Of a stretch of 64,000 nt of DNA, positions 33,025 to 41,347 are shown piece by piece. Every line of letters begins with the position of its first letter. Position 1 is the first letter of the stretch. The translations under genes and the position numbers were made by a program. The stretch comes from Acidipropionibacterium virtanenii. GTDB taxonomy: Bacteria; Actinomycetota; Actinomycetes; Propionibacteriales; Propionibacteriaceae. Where the stretch lies: assembly GCF_003325455.1 (NCBI RefSeq), contig NZ_CP025198.1:2728001-2792000 (forward strand). The letters are read 5' to 3'. Below the pieces are notes generated by a model. That model was not told where the DNA came from and made no database searches. It worked only from the letters and a program-made list of their open reading frames with translations.

Positions 33025-36000
33025 ATGATCAGCGAGGCCGACTGGGAGGCCGACATGCTCGACTGGCTGGCCGAACTCGGCTGGCAGCCGGGCACGGGCG
33101 CCGACATCGACGGGCAACGTCTCTCGCCCGCCGATCTCATCCTGCACACCGACCTGCTGGCCGCGCTACGACGTCTGAACCCCGACGTCCCCGACCAGCG
33201 GCTGGCCGAGGCCGCCGCCGAGATCATCGCCCCGAAGTCCCAGGACGCGATCGCCGAGAACGAGCGTCTCCACCACTTCCTGGTCCACGGATTCCGGGGC
33301 CTCACCTACGTCGACACCCAGGGCCGGGAACAGACCCCCACGCTGCGCCTCCTGTCGGACTCCCCCGCCGAGAACAGCTACCGCGCCATCCACCAGGTCG
33401 CCATCGCATCCGGCCAGCACCGCCGCCGCTTCGACGTCGTGCTGTATCTCAACGGACTGCCGCTGGCCATCGTCGAACTGAAGAAAGCATCCAACACCTC
33501 GGCCACCCTCGGCAATGCCTACAACCAACTCCAGACCTACCTGGCGGAATTCCCCACCGCCTTCCGCACCGTCGTCGCCACCGTCATCTCCGACGGCGTC
33601 GGGGCGAAGTACGGCACCCCCTTCACGCCGTCGAACCACTTCACCCCCTGGAACATCGACGAACACGGCGCGCACATCGACGACGACAACCAAGGCCTGG
33701 AACACCTGACCTACGGACTGTTCGAACCGCATCGCTTTGTCGACATCGTCAAGCATTTCGTCACCTTCGAGCACGGCGACCACATCACCAAGAAGATCGC
33801 CAAACCGCACCAGTACCAGGCGGTCCGCAAGGCCGTCGAACGCACCCTGACCGCCGTCGACTCCAACGGGAAGGCCGGCGTCGTCTGGCACACCCAGGGG
33901 TCGGGCAAGTCGATGGAGATGGAGCTCTACGCCAACCTGGTGATGAGCGACCCCGCGCTGCTCAACCCCACCATCGTCGTCATCACCGACCGGCGGGATC
34001 TCGACGGGCAGCTCTACGACATCTTCAACAGGTCCACCCTGCTGCCCGAGAAGCCCCGGCAGATCCGTCGGCGTCAGGAGCTGCGCGACTCACTGTCCAA
34101 CCGGAACTCCGGGGGCATCTACTTCACCACCCTGCAGAAGTTCGGCCTCACCGATGAGGAGCGCGATCGCGGCGCCGATCACCCCCTGCTCACCGACCGG
34201 CACAACGTCATCGTCATCGTCGACGAGGCCCACCGCAGCCACTACGACGACCTCGACGGCTACGCCAGACACCTCAAGGACGCCCTGCCCCACGGCACCC
34301 TCATCGCCTTCACCGGGACGCCGATCAGCAAGCCCGAGCACGACACCCGTGAGGTGTTCGGCGACTACATCGACATCTACGACCTCACCCAGGCCGTGGC
34401 GGACGGCGCCACCGTCCCGGTGTACTTCGAGCCGAGGCTGGTGAAGGTGGCCCTGGCGCCGGGGTTGTCCGCCGAGGAGATCGACGAGGCCGCCGACGAG
34501 CAGACCGCCGGGCTCGACGACTCCGAGCGGGAGCGCATCGAACGCACCGTTGCCGTCATCAATGCCATCTACGGGGCGCCCGAACGGCTGGCGGCCCTGG
34601 CGACTGACATCGTCGCCCACTGGGAGCGACGCCGGGACCTGATGGCCGAGTACCTGCAGCCCACCGATCCGGGTGATCTCGCGGTGCCCCACGGCAAGGG
34701 GATCATCGTCTGCGGCACCCGGGAGATCGCCGCCAGGCTCTATGACGAGATCGTCGCGCTGAGGCCGGGCTGGCATTCCGACGACGACCGCACCGGCGTC
34801 ATCAAGGTGGTGTACTCCGGGTCGGCGTCCGACCCGGATCCGATCCGCAAGCACGTACGCCGCGAGTCCCAGAACAAGGCCATCAAGAACCGTCTCAAGG
34901 ACGTCAACGACGAACTCGAACTGGTGATCGTCAAGGACATGATGCTCACCGGATTCGACGCCCCCGCCTGGCACACCATGTATCTGGACCGGCCGTTGAA
35001 GGGCGCCCAGTTGATGCAGGCCCTGGCCAGGGTGAACCGGACCTTCCGGGGGAAGAAGGCCGGGCTGCTGGTGGCCTATGCGCCGCTGGCAGACAACCTG
35101 AAGGCGGCGCTGCGCGAGTACACGGCACGGGATGAGGAGAATGAACCGGTCGGCAAGGACATCTCGGCGGCGGTTCATGAGACCCGGCGCCTGGTGGAGG
35201 CGCTGCGGGGATTGCTGGCCGGTTGCGACTGGAGGTCTGTTCTTGAGGGCGGTGGACGGCGGGCGGCCAGGGACGCCGTCACCAAGGCCGTGGAGTATCT
35301 GAGGTCTGCGGCCACCCCCGGCAACCGGGTGGAGGAGGGCCAGGCGACCCTCAAGGAGCGGTTCCGGATGCTCTCGGGGCAGTTGGGGCGGATGTGGGCG
35401 CTGTCGGCGGGGTCGGAGAACCTCAACGAGCTGCGCCAGGAGATCCGGTTCTACGAGGAGGTCCGTGGCTGGATGGCCAAATGGGACGCCCGGGAGCGCG
35501 AGGCCTCCGGGCAGGCCATTCCCGAGGAGGTTCAGCGGATGCTCAAGGGGCTGGTGGCCGAGGCGACCGCCGCCGGCGACGTCGCCGACATCTACGCCGA
35601 GGCCGGCATCGACCTGCCGGATCTGCGAGCGCTGACACCTGAGAAGGCCGAGGAGCTGGCGAAGAGCGACAAGCCGCAGCTGGCGATCGAGGCGCTCCGC
35701 GACATGCTGATGGCCGAGGCGAAGGCCGCGACCGCGCACAACCTGACCCGGCGGACGATGTTCAGCGAGCGGATCAACGACCTCATGATCCGCTACACGA
35801 ACCAGCAGCTGACGTCGGTGGAGGCCATCACACTGTTCCTCAGAATGGCGGGAGACGTCGCCGCCGAGGCGGCGCGCGGGGAGCGGTTCGACCCGCCGTT
35901 GAGCGCCGACGAGCTGGCCTTCTACGACGCCGTGAGCCAGAACGACTCCGCGGTGGAGTTGATGGGCGACGACGTCCTGGCCGTGATCGCCCGGGAACTG

Positions 36001-36186
36001 GTGGGCGTGATGCGCCGGGATACCAGGACCGACTGGCGGGTGCGCGCGGATGTGCGGGCGAAGCTGCGCTCGGCGGTGAAGAGGCTCCTGCGCAAATACA
36101 AGTACCCGCCGGACAAGCAGCCCACCGCGGTGAAGCGCGTCATCGACCAGATGGAGGAGTTGGCCCCGGGATACGCGGCGCGGTAG
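33025..36186 (+). CDS. hsdR: Type I restriction-modification endonuclease/translocase subunit
   Basis: A 1053-residue HsdR of normal length. The N-terminal PD-(D/E)xK nuclease shows FDVVLYLNGLPLAIVELKKAS (Glu and Lys near 150). Walker A HTQGSGKS is at about 289, the DEAH box VDEAHRS at about 400, and AFTGTPI next, followed by the second RecA lobe (MLTGFDAPAWHTMYLD, QALARVNRTF) and a long helical C-terminus. It cuts unmodified DNA after translocation. The ATG lies directly on the hsdS stop (TGAATG) with GGAGG just upstream. No frame damage is seen, so restriction should be active. Confidence 0.95.
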   Translation: MISEADWEADMLDWLAELGWQPGTGADIDGQRLSPADLILHTDLLAALRRLNPDVPDQRLAEAAAEIIAPKSQDAIAENERLHHFLVHGFRGLTYVDTQGREQTPTLRLLSDSPAENSYRAIHQVAIASGQHRRRFDVVLYLNGLPLAIVELKKASNTSATLGNAYNQLQTYLAEFPTAFRTVVATVISDGVGAKYGTPFTPSNHFTPWNIDEHGAHIDDDNQGLEHLTYGLFEPHRFVDIVKHFVTFEHGDHITKKIAKPHQYQAVRKAVERTLTAVDSNGKAGVVWHTQGSGKSMEMELYANLVMSDPALLNPTIVVITDRRDLDGQLYDIFNRSTLLPEKPRQIRRRQELRDSLSNRNSGGIYFTTLQKFGLTDEERDRGADHPLLTDRHNVIVIVDEAHRSHYDDLDGYARHLKDALPHGTLIAFTGTPISKPEHDTREVFGDYIDIYDLTQAVADGATVPVYFEPRLVKVALAPGLSAEEIDEAADEQTAGLDDSERERIERTVAVINAIYGAPERLAALATDIVAHWERRRDLMAEYLQPTDPGDLAVPHGKGIIVCGTREIAARLYDEIVALRPGWHSDDDRTGVIKVVYSGSASDPDPIRKHVRRESQNKAIKNRLKDVNDELELVIVKDMMLTGFDAPAWHTMYLDRPLKGAQLMQALARVNRTFRGKKAGLLVAYAPLADNLKAALREYTARDEENEPVGKDISAAVHETRRLVEALRGLLAGCDWRSVLEGGGRRAARDAVTKAVEYLRSAATPGNRVEEGQATLKERFRMLSGQLGRMWALSAGSENLNELRQEIRFYEEVRGWMAKWDAREREASGQAIPEEVQRMLKGLVAEATAAGDVADIYAEAGIDLPDLRALTPEKAEELAKSDKPQLAIEALRDMLMAEAKAATAHNLTRRTMFSERINDLMIRYTNQQLTSVEAITLFLRMAGDVAAEAARGERFDPPLSADELAFYDAVSQNDSAVELMGDDVLAVIARELVGVMRRDTRTDWRVRADVRAKLRSAVKRLLRKYKYPPDKQPTAVKRVIDQMEELAPGYAAR

Positions 36187-36194
36187 CACATATA

Positions 36195-36713
36195 TTACAT
36201 TCCAGCCGCCTCGGGTCGACTTTCAAATTCATCGCGAATCGTGGTGAGATTACATTCACCCACCTCGAAGCCCTCGGGTGAATGCTCCCACCTTTGGGGA
36301 CAGACCCTGAGAATCACGACATAATCCCGAACGTTTGACCAACCCCTTCGGTCCATCTTCCAACAATGATCACTGGTCCGCGGGAATAGAATCCGAACCA
36401 TGAAGTAGGTGCAAGACTCAAGGGTTTGAGCGTACTTTGGTGCCGTCTTCCGTGCCGCCGCGATTAGCTCGTTTGTTGCCGCGAGGCACTCAAGCACCTC
36501 TCGAGCGTCGAGCCTCTTCGAGTCACCCGCAATCAATAGCTGCCAAGCTCGGCGTGTGACCTCAGAGCCAAGTTGGGAAACGTGCCGCGTCTGGAACGCA
36601 CGAGCTTGAGCCCGTATCGTCCACCAGACCCCGGCGGCAGCGGAGACGCCGCCTACAAGGCCACTGATGAGCCCACTCAGCAGGACTCCGAACCACGTAT
36701 CAGATGGGACCAT
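36195..36713 (-). CDS. Unrecognised membrane-anchored protein
   Basis: 172 residues with an N-terminal membrane helix (TWFGVLLSGLISGLVGGVSAAAGVWW) followed by a mainly helical soluble domain containing SEVTRRAWQLLIAGDSKRLDAREVLECL. I do not recognise the family. Base composition is lower in GC than in the restriction genes. TAGAGT sits seven bases before the ATG (minus strand) and could give a leaderless transcript. It ends eight bases from the hsdR stop and faces it, and is divergent from the pair at 36880. Defence-island genes often have this membrane-anchor layout, but that is context only. Confidence 0.6.
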   Translation of the reverse strand: MVPSDTWFGVLLSGLISGLVGGVSAAAGVWWTIRAQARAFQTRHVSQLGSEVTRRAWQLLIAGDSKRLDAREVLECLAATNELIAAARKTAPKYAQTLESCTYFMVRILFPRTSDHCWKMDRRGWSNVRDYVVILRVCPQRWEHSPEGFEVGECNLTTIRDEFESRPEAAGM

Positions 36714-36867
36714 GGAATTGACTCTACTTCACGATGGGATCGGTCCGAAGCGACTCCGGTGGAAACACGAACCCGCATGGCATAGGCACCGTCCAGCCTC
36801 GGAGAGAATTACTTCCAGTCTTAGATTTGCCCTTACCTGAACACCTCCGAGACGTGCCGTGTTCTGA

Positions 36868-36873
36868 TACTAT
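36868..36873 (+). promoter_or_regulatory. Possible leaderless -10 box (TACTAT)
   Basis: TACTAT ends six bases before the ATG at 36880, which would place the transcription start at or near the ATG. No clear ribosome site or -35 box is present. The same arrangement occurs in front of the genes starting at 36713 and 39367. Confidence 0.4.
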
Positions 36874-36879
36874 ATCCGT

Positions 36880-37635
36880 ATGGTGTCGATATTAACCACG
36901 CTCCTAGGCGTATTCTTGGGGATTCTAGCAACTTTGACTCTTGACTTCTTGAAGCCTCTAAGACATCGCCTCTCATCAAAGGGAATCGATTCGCTCAAAG
37001 TCCCACCGGTGACGGTCGTTTCGGAAACCGATCTTGATGTCATTTATGCTGGGCATCCAGATTGGATCGCCACAAGGTACTGGATTGCGCGATTGCCGAC
37101 CGATCTTCCGCACGGTGGAAGAGGTGCCTACCGACACTGGGTGATATCTCAAGGAGGATTCGACAAGGGATACTCCGTCGTCATGGTCAACATAGTGGCT
37201 GAGAGCGACGCAACTGTAGTTATTCGACCACCGCTAATTGACGTTACCTCGGTGGTTTCCTTAGAGGAACCGGGCGTAGAGCTCGTTCGAACTGTTGGAG
37301 GCGCTGAAACGCGGCCTCGTGCGTTTGAGGTCCATCTTGACTCGCATCCTGAAGTTGTCAAGCTAGTCGCGGGTGATGACCGCGATGCCACACTCACCTA
37401 CACGTGGAATATGAGAAGAGGTGACGTTGAGACGTTTCTTATTAGAGTTATGGTTCACGCTCCTGGAGTTTGGAAATGGCGGGCAAGGGTTCCCGCACTC
37501 ACCAATGGCAGGATGCACTACTTCGAGGTAAATGATGATGGGCACGATTTCACCACCGTCGGATCGGATACCAAGGTGTCATCAGAATGGGTTCGCGACG
37601 AGAGTGGATGGGTAAGGAGAGGATCAGAAAGATGA
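36880..37635 (+). CDS. Unrecognised membrane-anchored protein, first of a two-gene operon
   Basis: 251 residues: an N-terminal membrane helix (SILTTLLGVFLGILATLTLDFL), then a soluble domain of mixed sheet (YSVVMVNIVAESDATVVIRPP, LTYTWNMRRGDVETFLIRVMV). I recognise no family. GC content is clearly lower than in the flanking restriction and hipBA genes, which points to acquired DNA. Its stop overlaps the ATG of the next gene by ATGA, so the two products are probably made together and may act together. A TACTAT box just before the ATG suggests a leaderless message. Confidence 0.65.
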   Translation: MVSILTTLLGVFLGILATLTLDFLKPLRHRLSSKGIDSLKVPPVTVVSETDLDVIYAGHPDWIATRYWIARLPTDLPHGGRGAYRHWVISQGGFDKGYSVVMVNIVAESDATVVIRPPLIDVTSVVSLEEPGVELVRTVGGAETRPRAFEVHLDSHPEVVKLVAGDDRDATLTYTWNMRRGDVETFLIRVMVHAPGVWKWRARVPALTNGRMHYFEVNDDGHDFTTVGSDTKVSSEWVRDESGWVRRGSER

Positions 37636-38459
37636 CGCCAAAGGTTCAAGCCCGCAGGGTTGGCATCATGATGAACGGAGAATCGGTATTCTATCCGTTC
37701 TTTACGCTGAGCGTAAATCCAGACGGCGGAATCATGGTCACGATGACATCAATCGACCACCATTCTTGGCAAACCTGGGGTAGGGAGCTTCCCGTGCCAG
37801 CATTGGGGCTCAGTCAGCGTGTGGAGTGGGGGCCGCAGAGTGCGGCTAAACCTGCTCCAAAATTGCACTATCACCGAAGTGGTTTCGTTTCAGTGCAAGC
37901 GTCAGGGAAGAGGCGCGTTGCTCGTCAGTGCTTGCCCCTCGAGGACATTGATAAGGCGCAGATCTTCAGCGTGATGCGGAGGGATCCAGCAGATCTGAAA
38001 GCGATAGGTATTCGTCCCAACGACTCATATATCGTGTCGCATGATGGATGGCCTGCAGCGGTATGGTGCGCTGGCATAGTATACAGACGAGACTTAATCC
38101 CGCACCTCGAAGAGGATATTGAGTCAACACAGTCTCGAGGGATTGTTCGTGGTCGCATTGCGGAATTGTGTATAGATCTTTCTGGACATCACCTTGACGG
38201 TGTTCTGATTCTTCGGTTCGAGTTCCTTTTCCAGTCGATTGCTGGCGCAGCAAAAGGCTCAGTGATTGGTTTCTGCAGTCGGGGAGAAGAGCCCAGCCAA
38301 GCTGTCGGTGCATGCACGTCTGATGGATACCCAGCTCCCATCTTGATAAATGAGCACAATTACCCGCAGTTTCCACGTGCGAAAGATCAGCGAACCAGGG
38401 ATAGAAGGCACTCTGACAGAATACCTGGACGCGGCCCAGAATATCTTGATTGGTTTTAG
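37632..38459 (+). CDS. Unrecognised soluble protein, second of a two-gene operon
   Basis: 275 residues, start at ATG 37632 in an ATGA overlap with the upstream gene; GGAGAGG lies 11 bases ahead. The protein has no obvious membrane helix or signal. Segments such as SVFYPFFTLSVNPDGGIMVTMTSIDHHSW and EFLFQSIAGAAKGSVIGFC suggest a beta-rich fold. The C-terminus is basic and Arg-rich (DQRTRDRRHSDRIPGRG). No catalytic motif is evident. Low GC and position next to a type I restriction system make a defence role possible but unproven. Confidence 0.6.
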   Translation: MTPKVQARRVGIMMNGESVFYPFFTLSVNPDGGIMVTMTSIDHHSWQTWGRELPVPALGLSQRVEWGPQSAAKPAPKLHYHRSGFVSVQASGKRRVARQCLPLEDIDKAQIFSVMRRDPADLKAIGIRPNDSYIVSHDGWPAAVWCAGIVYRRDLIPHLEEDIESTQSRGIVRGRIAELCIDLSGHHLDGVLILRFEFLFQSIAGAAKGSVIGFCSRGEEPSQAVGACTSDGYPAPILINEHNYPQFPRAKDQRTRDRRHSDRIPGRGPEYLDWF

Positions 38460-38757
38460 CTAAGAGGGTGTAGGACTCCTTCGGGCCTTGCAAGCGCATT
38501 CGGCATCGTCGACATACAGGATGGCACGTGGAGCTTGCTGAAATTGGGCCCGGGACCACGTGGGTGTAGACCTCGGGGACCGTGTCCCGTCCACCCGAGA
38601 GGCGACCCGGATCGACGACTGCTCTAAGCAGAGCCCGGATGCAACCAACAGGCAGCCGAGTGGGACGCCACGCGAAGGGGTCGCGTGCCGACTCCGTGTC
38701 CGGTACTGACCATGAAAGTTGACCTCGCTGGTACTCCCCTGGGAGCAAGGGACAGGA
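38460..38757. other. Intergenic region without a recognised gene
   Basis: About 300 bp between the unknown pair and the antitoxin-like gene. Minus-strand frames are open, but none resembles a toxin or a conserved protein. A fragment reading VPEVYTHVVPG recalls an integrase end but is too short to call. Confidence 0.5.
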
Positions 38758-39045
38758 TCAAGCGTGCGCCCACTCAACCAGCGCCTCGCGGACCGCGTCC
38801 GACAGGCTACGATGCTCGCGACTGGCCCGCGCCATCACGGCCTCGAGTTCGGACTCGCTCAGGCACACCATGACCGCACGCGTCGGCTCGTCAGTCCTGG
38901 CCGGCCTGCCGGGAGACCGGAACGTCGCGCCCGGGAACCCCTCCTCGGCGTTCTTGACGAGGCGTGCGATCACCTCCTCGGTGATCTCCACACCCTCGAT
39001 CTCTCCATAGGATCCATTGACCGGCTCTGCAGTGGTCTTGCTCAT
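38758..39045 (-). CDS. CopG/ribbon-helix-helix antitoxin-like protein
   Basis: 95 residues with the common actinobacterial antitoxin plan: EITEEVIARLVKNAEEGFPGATFRSPGRP, then VMVCLSESELEAVMARASREHRSLSDAVREAL, a ribbon-helix-helix DNA-binding half. Such proteins usually repress their own operon and bind a toxin. ATG 39045 is chosen for the MSKTTAEP start; the frame is open upstream but unlike the family. A second relative starts at 39367. No toxin gene is visible on either side, so its partner may be lost, distant or unrecognised. Confidence 0.75.
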   Translation of the reverse strand: MSKTTAEPVNGSYGEIEGVEITEEVIARLVKNAEEGFPGATFRSPGRPARTDEPTRAVMVCLSESELEAVMARASREHRSLSDAVREALVEWAHA

Positions 39046-39109
39046 GTTGACCTCGTCTGGATCGCATCCTCCTCGGACACGCCGTGCTTCAATGCACCGG
39101 GATGGGCCT

Positions 39110-39367
39110 TCATGCCGACTCTGGTAGGAGCACGTCGCGAATGTAGGCGGACCGGGTCTTGCGCGCGGCGGCCGCTCTTTCATCCACCTCGGCCAACTCA
39201 TCAGGAGTGAGCCGGACGGCCACCACCTGGGACGGCTGCGCGCCACGCCCCGGTCTGCCGCGTCCACGTCGACGGAGCTTCTCGACGTCGTACCCGGCTT
39301 CAGCCTCAGCTGCCCATTCGGCGATCTGGTCCTCGGAGACCTGACGGCCGCTGATCGTCTCCTTCAT
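39110..39367 (-). CDS. CopG/ribbon-helix-helix antitoxin-like protein
   Basis: 85 residues, same architecture as the gene downstream: VSEDQIAEWAAEAEAGYDVEKLRRRGRGRPGR, then VVAVRLTPDELAEVDERAAAARKTRSAYIRDVL with the ribbon-helix-helix. The ATG at 39367 is preceded by TACGAT (39379-39374 on the minus strand) six bases away, which suggests a leaderless transcript. It is 64 bp ahead of the related gene, probably in one transcript. The hairpin at 39447-39500 lies upstream. Confidence 0.75.
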   Translation of the reverse strand: MKETISGRQVSEDQIAEWAAEAEAGYDVEKLRRRGRGRPGRGAQPSQVVAVRLTPDELAEVDERAAAARKTRSAYIRDVLLPESA

Positions 39368-39446
39368 GGGAATATCGTAATACGCCTCGAATGAGGAGAC
39401 CCGCCGCCGGGCGGACCGCACAGGTCCAGTTCTGGTCGGAGCTACT

Positions 39447-39500
39447 CCGAGGGCGTGTAGGAAGTTGGTTCGTCTATTCACCAACTTACTACACCCTCGG
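39447..39500. repeat. Hairpin repeat family B, copy 1
   Basis: CCGAGGG and GTGTAGGAAGTTGGT arms pair across 39447-39500 with one bulge and one mismatch. It shares GTGTAGGAA...CTACAC ends with copies at 48715, 54612, 55511 and 62165, but its core is different. It lies between the antitoxin-like genes and hipB. Confidence 0.75.
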
Positions 39501-39609
39501 CTCCATGATCAGCGCCGGAGCTTTGCTACATCCCGGTCCGTACTCGAGCCCGGATTCAGCAATGCTCAGGATGAGCCTGGGCGTACCCGAGCTCACATCT
39601 GGCGCAGTG

Positions 39610-39685
39610 GCGTCAGCTGGAGCTAACATGTAGGCTGATGTCATCTATAGCTGACATCACTCCCAATGTCATCTGGAGCTGACAT
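39610..39685 (+). promoter_or_regulatory. Three operator-like sites upstream of hipBA, 28 bp apart
   Basis: ATGTCA-N8-TGACAT occurs at 39638-39657 and 39666-39685, and a weaker version (GCGTCA-N8-TAACAT) at 39610-39629. Starts are 28 bp apart. The layout of a 6-bp arm and 8-bp spacer resembles known HipB operators, so autoregulation by HipB is likely. Confidence 0.75.
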
Positions 39686-39719
39686 TCAGGTCATTCCCGA
39701 GTCCAAGGAGGCACGATCC

Positions 39720-39971
39720 GTGGAGATCTCCAGTGCATCCGATGCCGGCGCCATCCTCCGGACCGCCCGCCTTGAGAAGGGCATGACCCAGCAGCAGCTG
39801 GCCGATATGCTCCACGTCACACGCCAGTGGGTGGCCAACGTCGAGGTCGGCGCGCCGACCGCCCGTCTCGGGCTGGTCATCGACGCCCTCCGCTGTGTCG
39901 ACGTGCTCCTGGAGACCAGGAACGACGATTCCCAGGCGCTCCTCGATCAGATCCGGAGCAATCTCGGATGA
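39720..39971 (+). CDS. hipB: HipB-like antitoxin, XRE helix-turn-helix
   Basis: 83 residues. DAGAILRTARLEKGMTQQQLADMLHVTRQWVANVEVG is an XRE helix-turn-helix, as in HipB. It neutralises the HipA kinase and represses the operon. GTG 39720 is chosen because AAGGAGG lies eight bases upstream; the ATG at 39666 in the same frame falls inside an operator site and has no ribosome site. Its stop overlaps the hipA start by ATGA, so synthesis is coupled. Three operator-like sites lie just upstream. Confidence 0.85.
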   Translation: MEISSASDAGAILRTARLEKGMTQQQLADMLHVTRQWVANVEVGAPTARLGLVIDALRCVDVLLETRNDDSQALLDQIRSNLG

Positions 39972-41221
39972 CTGACGTGCTCGATGTCTACCTGAACAGC
40001 CGACTCACGGGCCGACTCAATCGCGATACCGACGGATCTGTCAGCTTCGACTACGTCGATTCCACTGACCCGACACCCCTGTCATTGTCAATGCCGAAGG
40101 GGGCTTCCCACCACTCCCCCGACGTGACGATGCCATGGCTGGACAATCTGCTTCCCGACAACGACGAGGTGCGCCGGAGATGGGCCACAGAGTTCGGTGA
40201 ACGGCGCGCCACCCCGTTCAACCTGCTGCGTCACATGGGTGCCGACTGTGCGGGCGCGGTCCAGGTGGTACCCGCCGGCGAGATCCCTGGCCAGGACGGG
40301 GCGCTCACCGGACCGTCAGAGACTGAGATCGCTTCTCACATCCGTACCCTTAGGGCCGACGACGCGGCATGGGACTTCGAGGAGCGCGGTGGCCGATGGT
40401 CACTCGGCGGGCAGCAGGGCAAGTTCGCCCTCGCCCGCATGGAGGATGGCTGGTTCCTGCCATCCGGACGTGCCGCCAGCACCCATATCGTCAAGGTCGG
40501 AATCGCCGCCGTCCCGGATTCCGACATCGCCGAGTTCGTCACGATGCGGACCGCAGCACTGCTCGGGCTGCCCGTACCGACGGTCGAGTACGCCCAGTTC
40601 GGCGATCAGGCGGTGCTGGTGGCCGAGCGCTTCGACCGCCTCAAGATGAACGAGGACGTGCGAAGGCTGCATCAGGAGGACCTCTGCCAGGCCATGGGAC
40701 TGTGGCGTTCGAGCAAGTACCAGTCGGACGGTGGCCCGTCCTCCTCGGACGTCGTCGAGTTCCTGGAACGCACCCTCGACCCACGCGACCGGGACCGCGG
40801 GATCCACGACTTCGCCCGCGCCCTGGTCTTCAACTGGATCCTCGCGGGGACAGACGCCCATGCCAAGAACTATGCGCTCCTGCACCTCGGCAGCCGAACC
40901 ATCCTCGCCCCGTTCTATGACCTCATCTCCACGGCGCTCCTATGGCCAGCGAAGCAGGTTCACTTCGAGGGCCGCCTCGCAATGAAGTTCGGCGGGGAGT
41001 ACAGGCTCCGCAGGGTCGACCTCGGCCGCTGCGCGAAGGCAGCCTCAGAGCTGCGGGTCCCCGAGGAGTTCCTGGTCGGCATCACCAAGGACTACCTGAC
41101 CCGGATCCCCGATGCCGTCGCCACAGCTCTGAAAGATCTCTCTGATTCAGTTGCCGACTCCACACGTGCTCGGATGCAGGACGCCATGGCCGAACGCCTC
41201 ACTCAGGTCAATCCCGCCTGA
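39968..41221 (+). CDS. hipA: HipA-type serine/threonine kinase toxin
   Basis: A 417-residue HipA. The N-terminal domain (LDVYLNSRLTGRLNRD, SMPKGASHH), the Lys/ATP region THIVKVGIAA, VLVAERFDRLKM, QEDLCQAMGLWRSSKYQ, the catalytic TDAHAKNYALL and FYDLISTALL are all visible, so the kinase looks intact. HipA toxins phosphorylate glutamyl-tRNA synthetase and slow growth. It overlaps hipB by four bases. Length is near normal, about 420-440. The nearby antitoxin-like genes and unknown operon suggest an accessory cluster. Confidence 0.9.
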   Translation: MTDVLDVYLNSRLTGRLNRDTDGSVSFDYVDSTDPTPLSLSMPKGASHHSPDVTMPWLDNLLPDNDEVRRRWATEFGERRATPFNLLRHMGADCAGAVQVVPAGEIPGQDGALTGPSETEIASHIRTLRADDAAWDFEERGGRWSLGGQQGKFALARMEDGWFLPSGRAASTHIVKVGIAAVPDSDIAEFVTMRTAALLGLPVPTVEYAQFGDQAVLVAERFDRLKMNEDVRRLHQEDLCQAMGLWRSSKYQSDGGPSSSDVVEFLERTLDPRDRDRGIHDFARALVFNWILAGTDAHAKNYALLHLGSRTILAPFYDLISTALLWPAKQVHFEGRLAMKFGGEYRLRRVDLGRCAKAASELRVPEEFLVGITKDYLTRIPDAVATALKDLSDSVADSTRARMQDAMAERLTQVNPA

Positions 41222-41273
41222 GGTTCTTCTCACCAGGGTCTTGCGTCCGGGCCCACACCGTGCCACACTTCTG

Positions 41274-41302
41274 CTTAAACGTTAAACTGTTTAATCGTTA
41301 AA
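41274..41302 (+). promoter_or_regulatory. Overlapping LacI-type operator half-sites
   Basis: An AT-rich run of overlapping palindromes: TTAAAC-T-GTTTAA (41282-41294) and TTTAA-TCG-TTAAA (41290-41302), preceded by TTAAACGTTAAA (41275). It is 46 bp before the LacI-type start and should be the repressor target for its own and the transporter promoter. Confidence 0.65.
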
Positions 41303-41347
41303 GCACAGCCGGAGAAACCAACCACGGAGCAACCAACGGAGGTCGCA

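Noticed and set aside
38530-38570. A minus-strand fragment reading VPEVYTHVVPG, like the C-terminus of a tyrosine recombinase
   Set aside because: Only about ten residues match, the surrounding frame has no other recombinase motif, and no attachment repeat was found.
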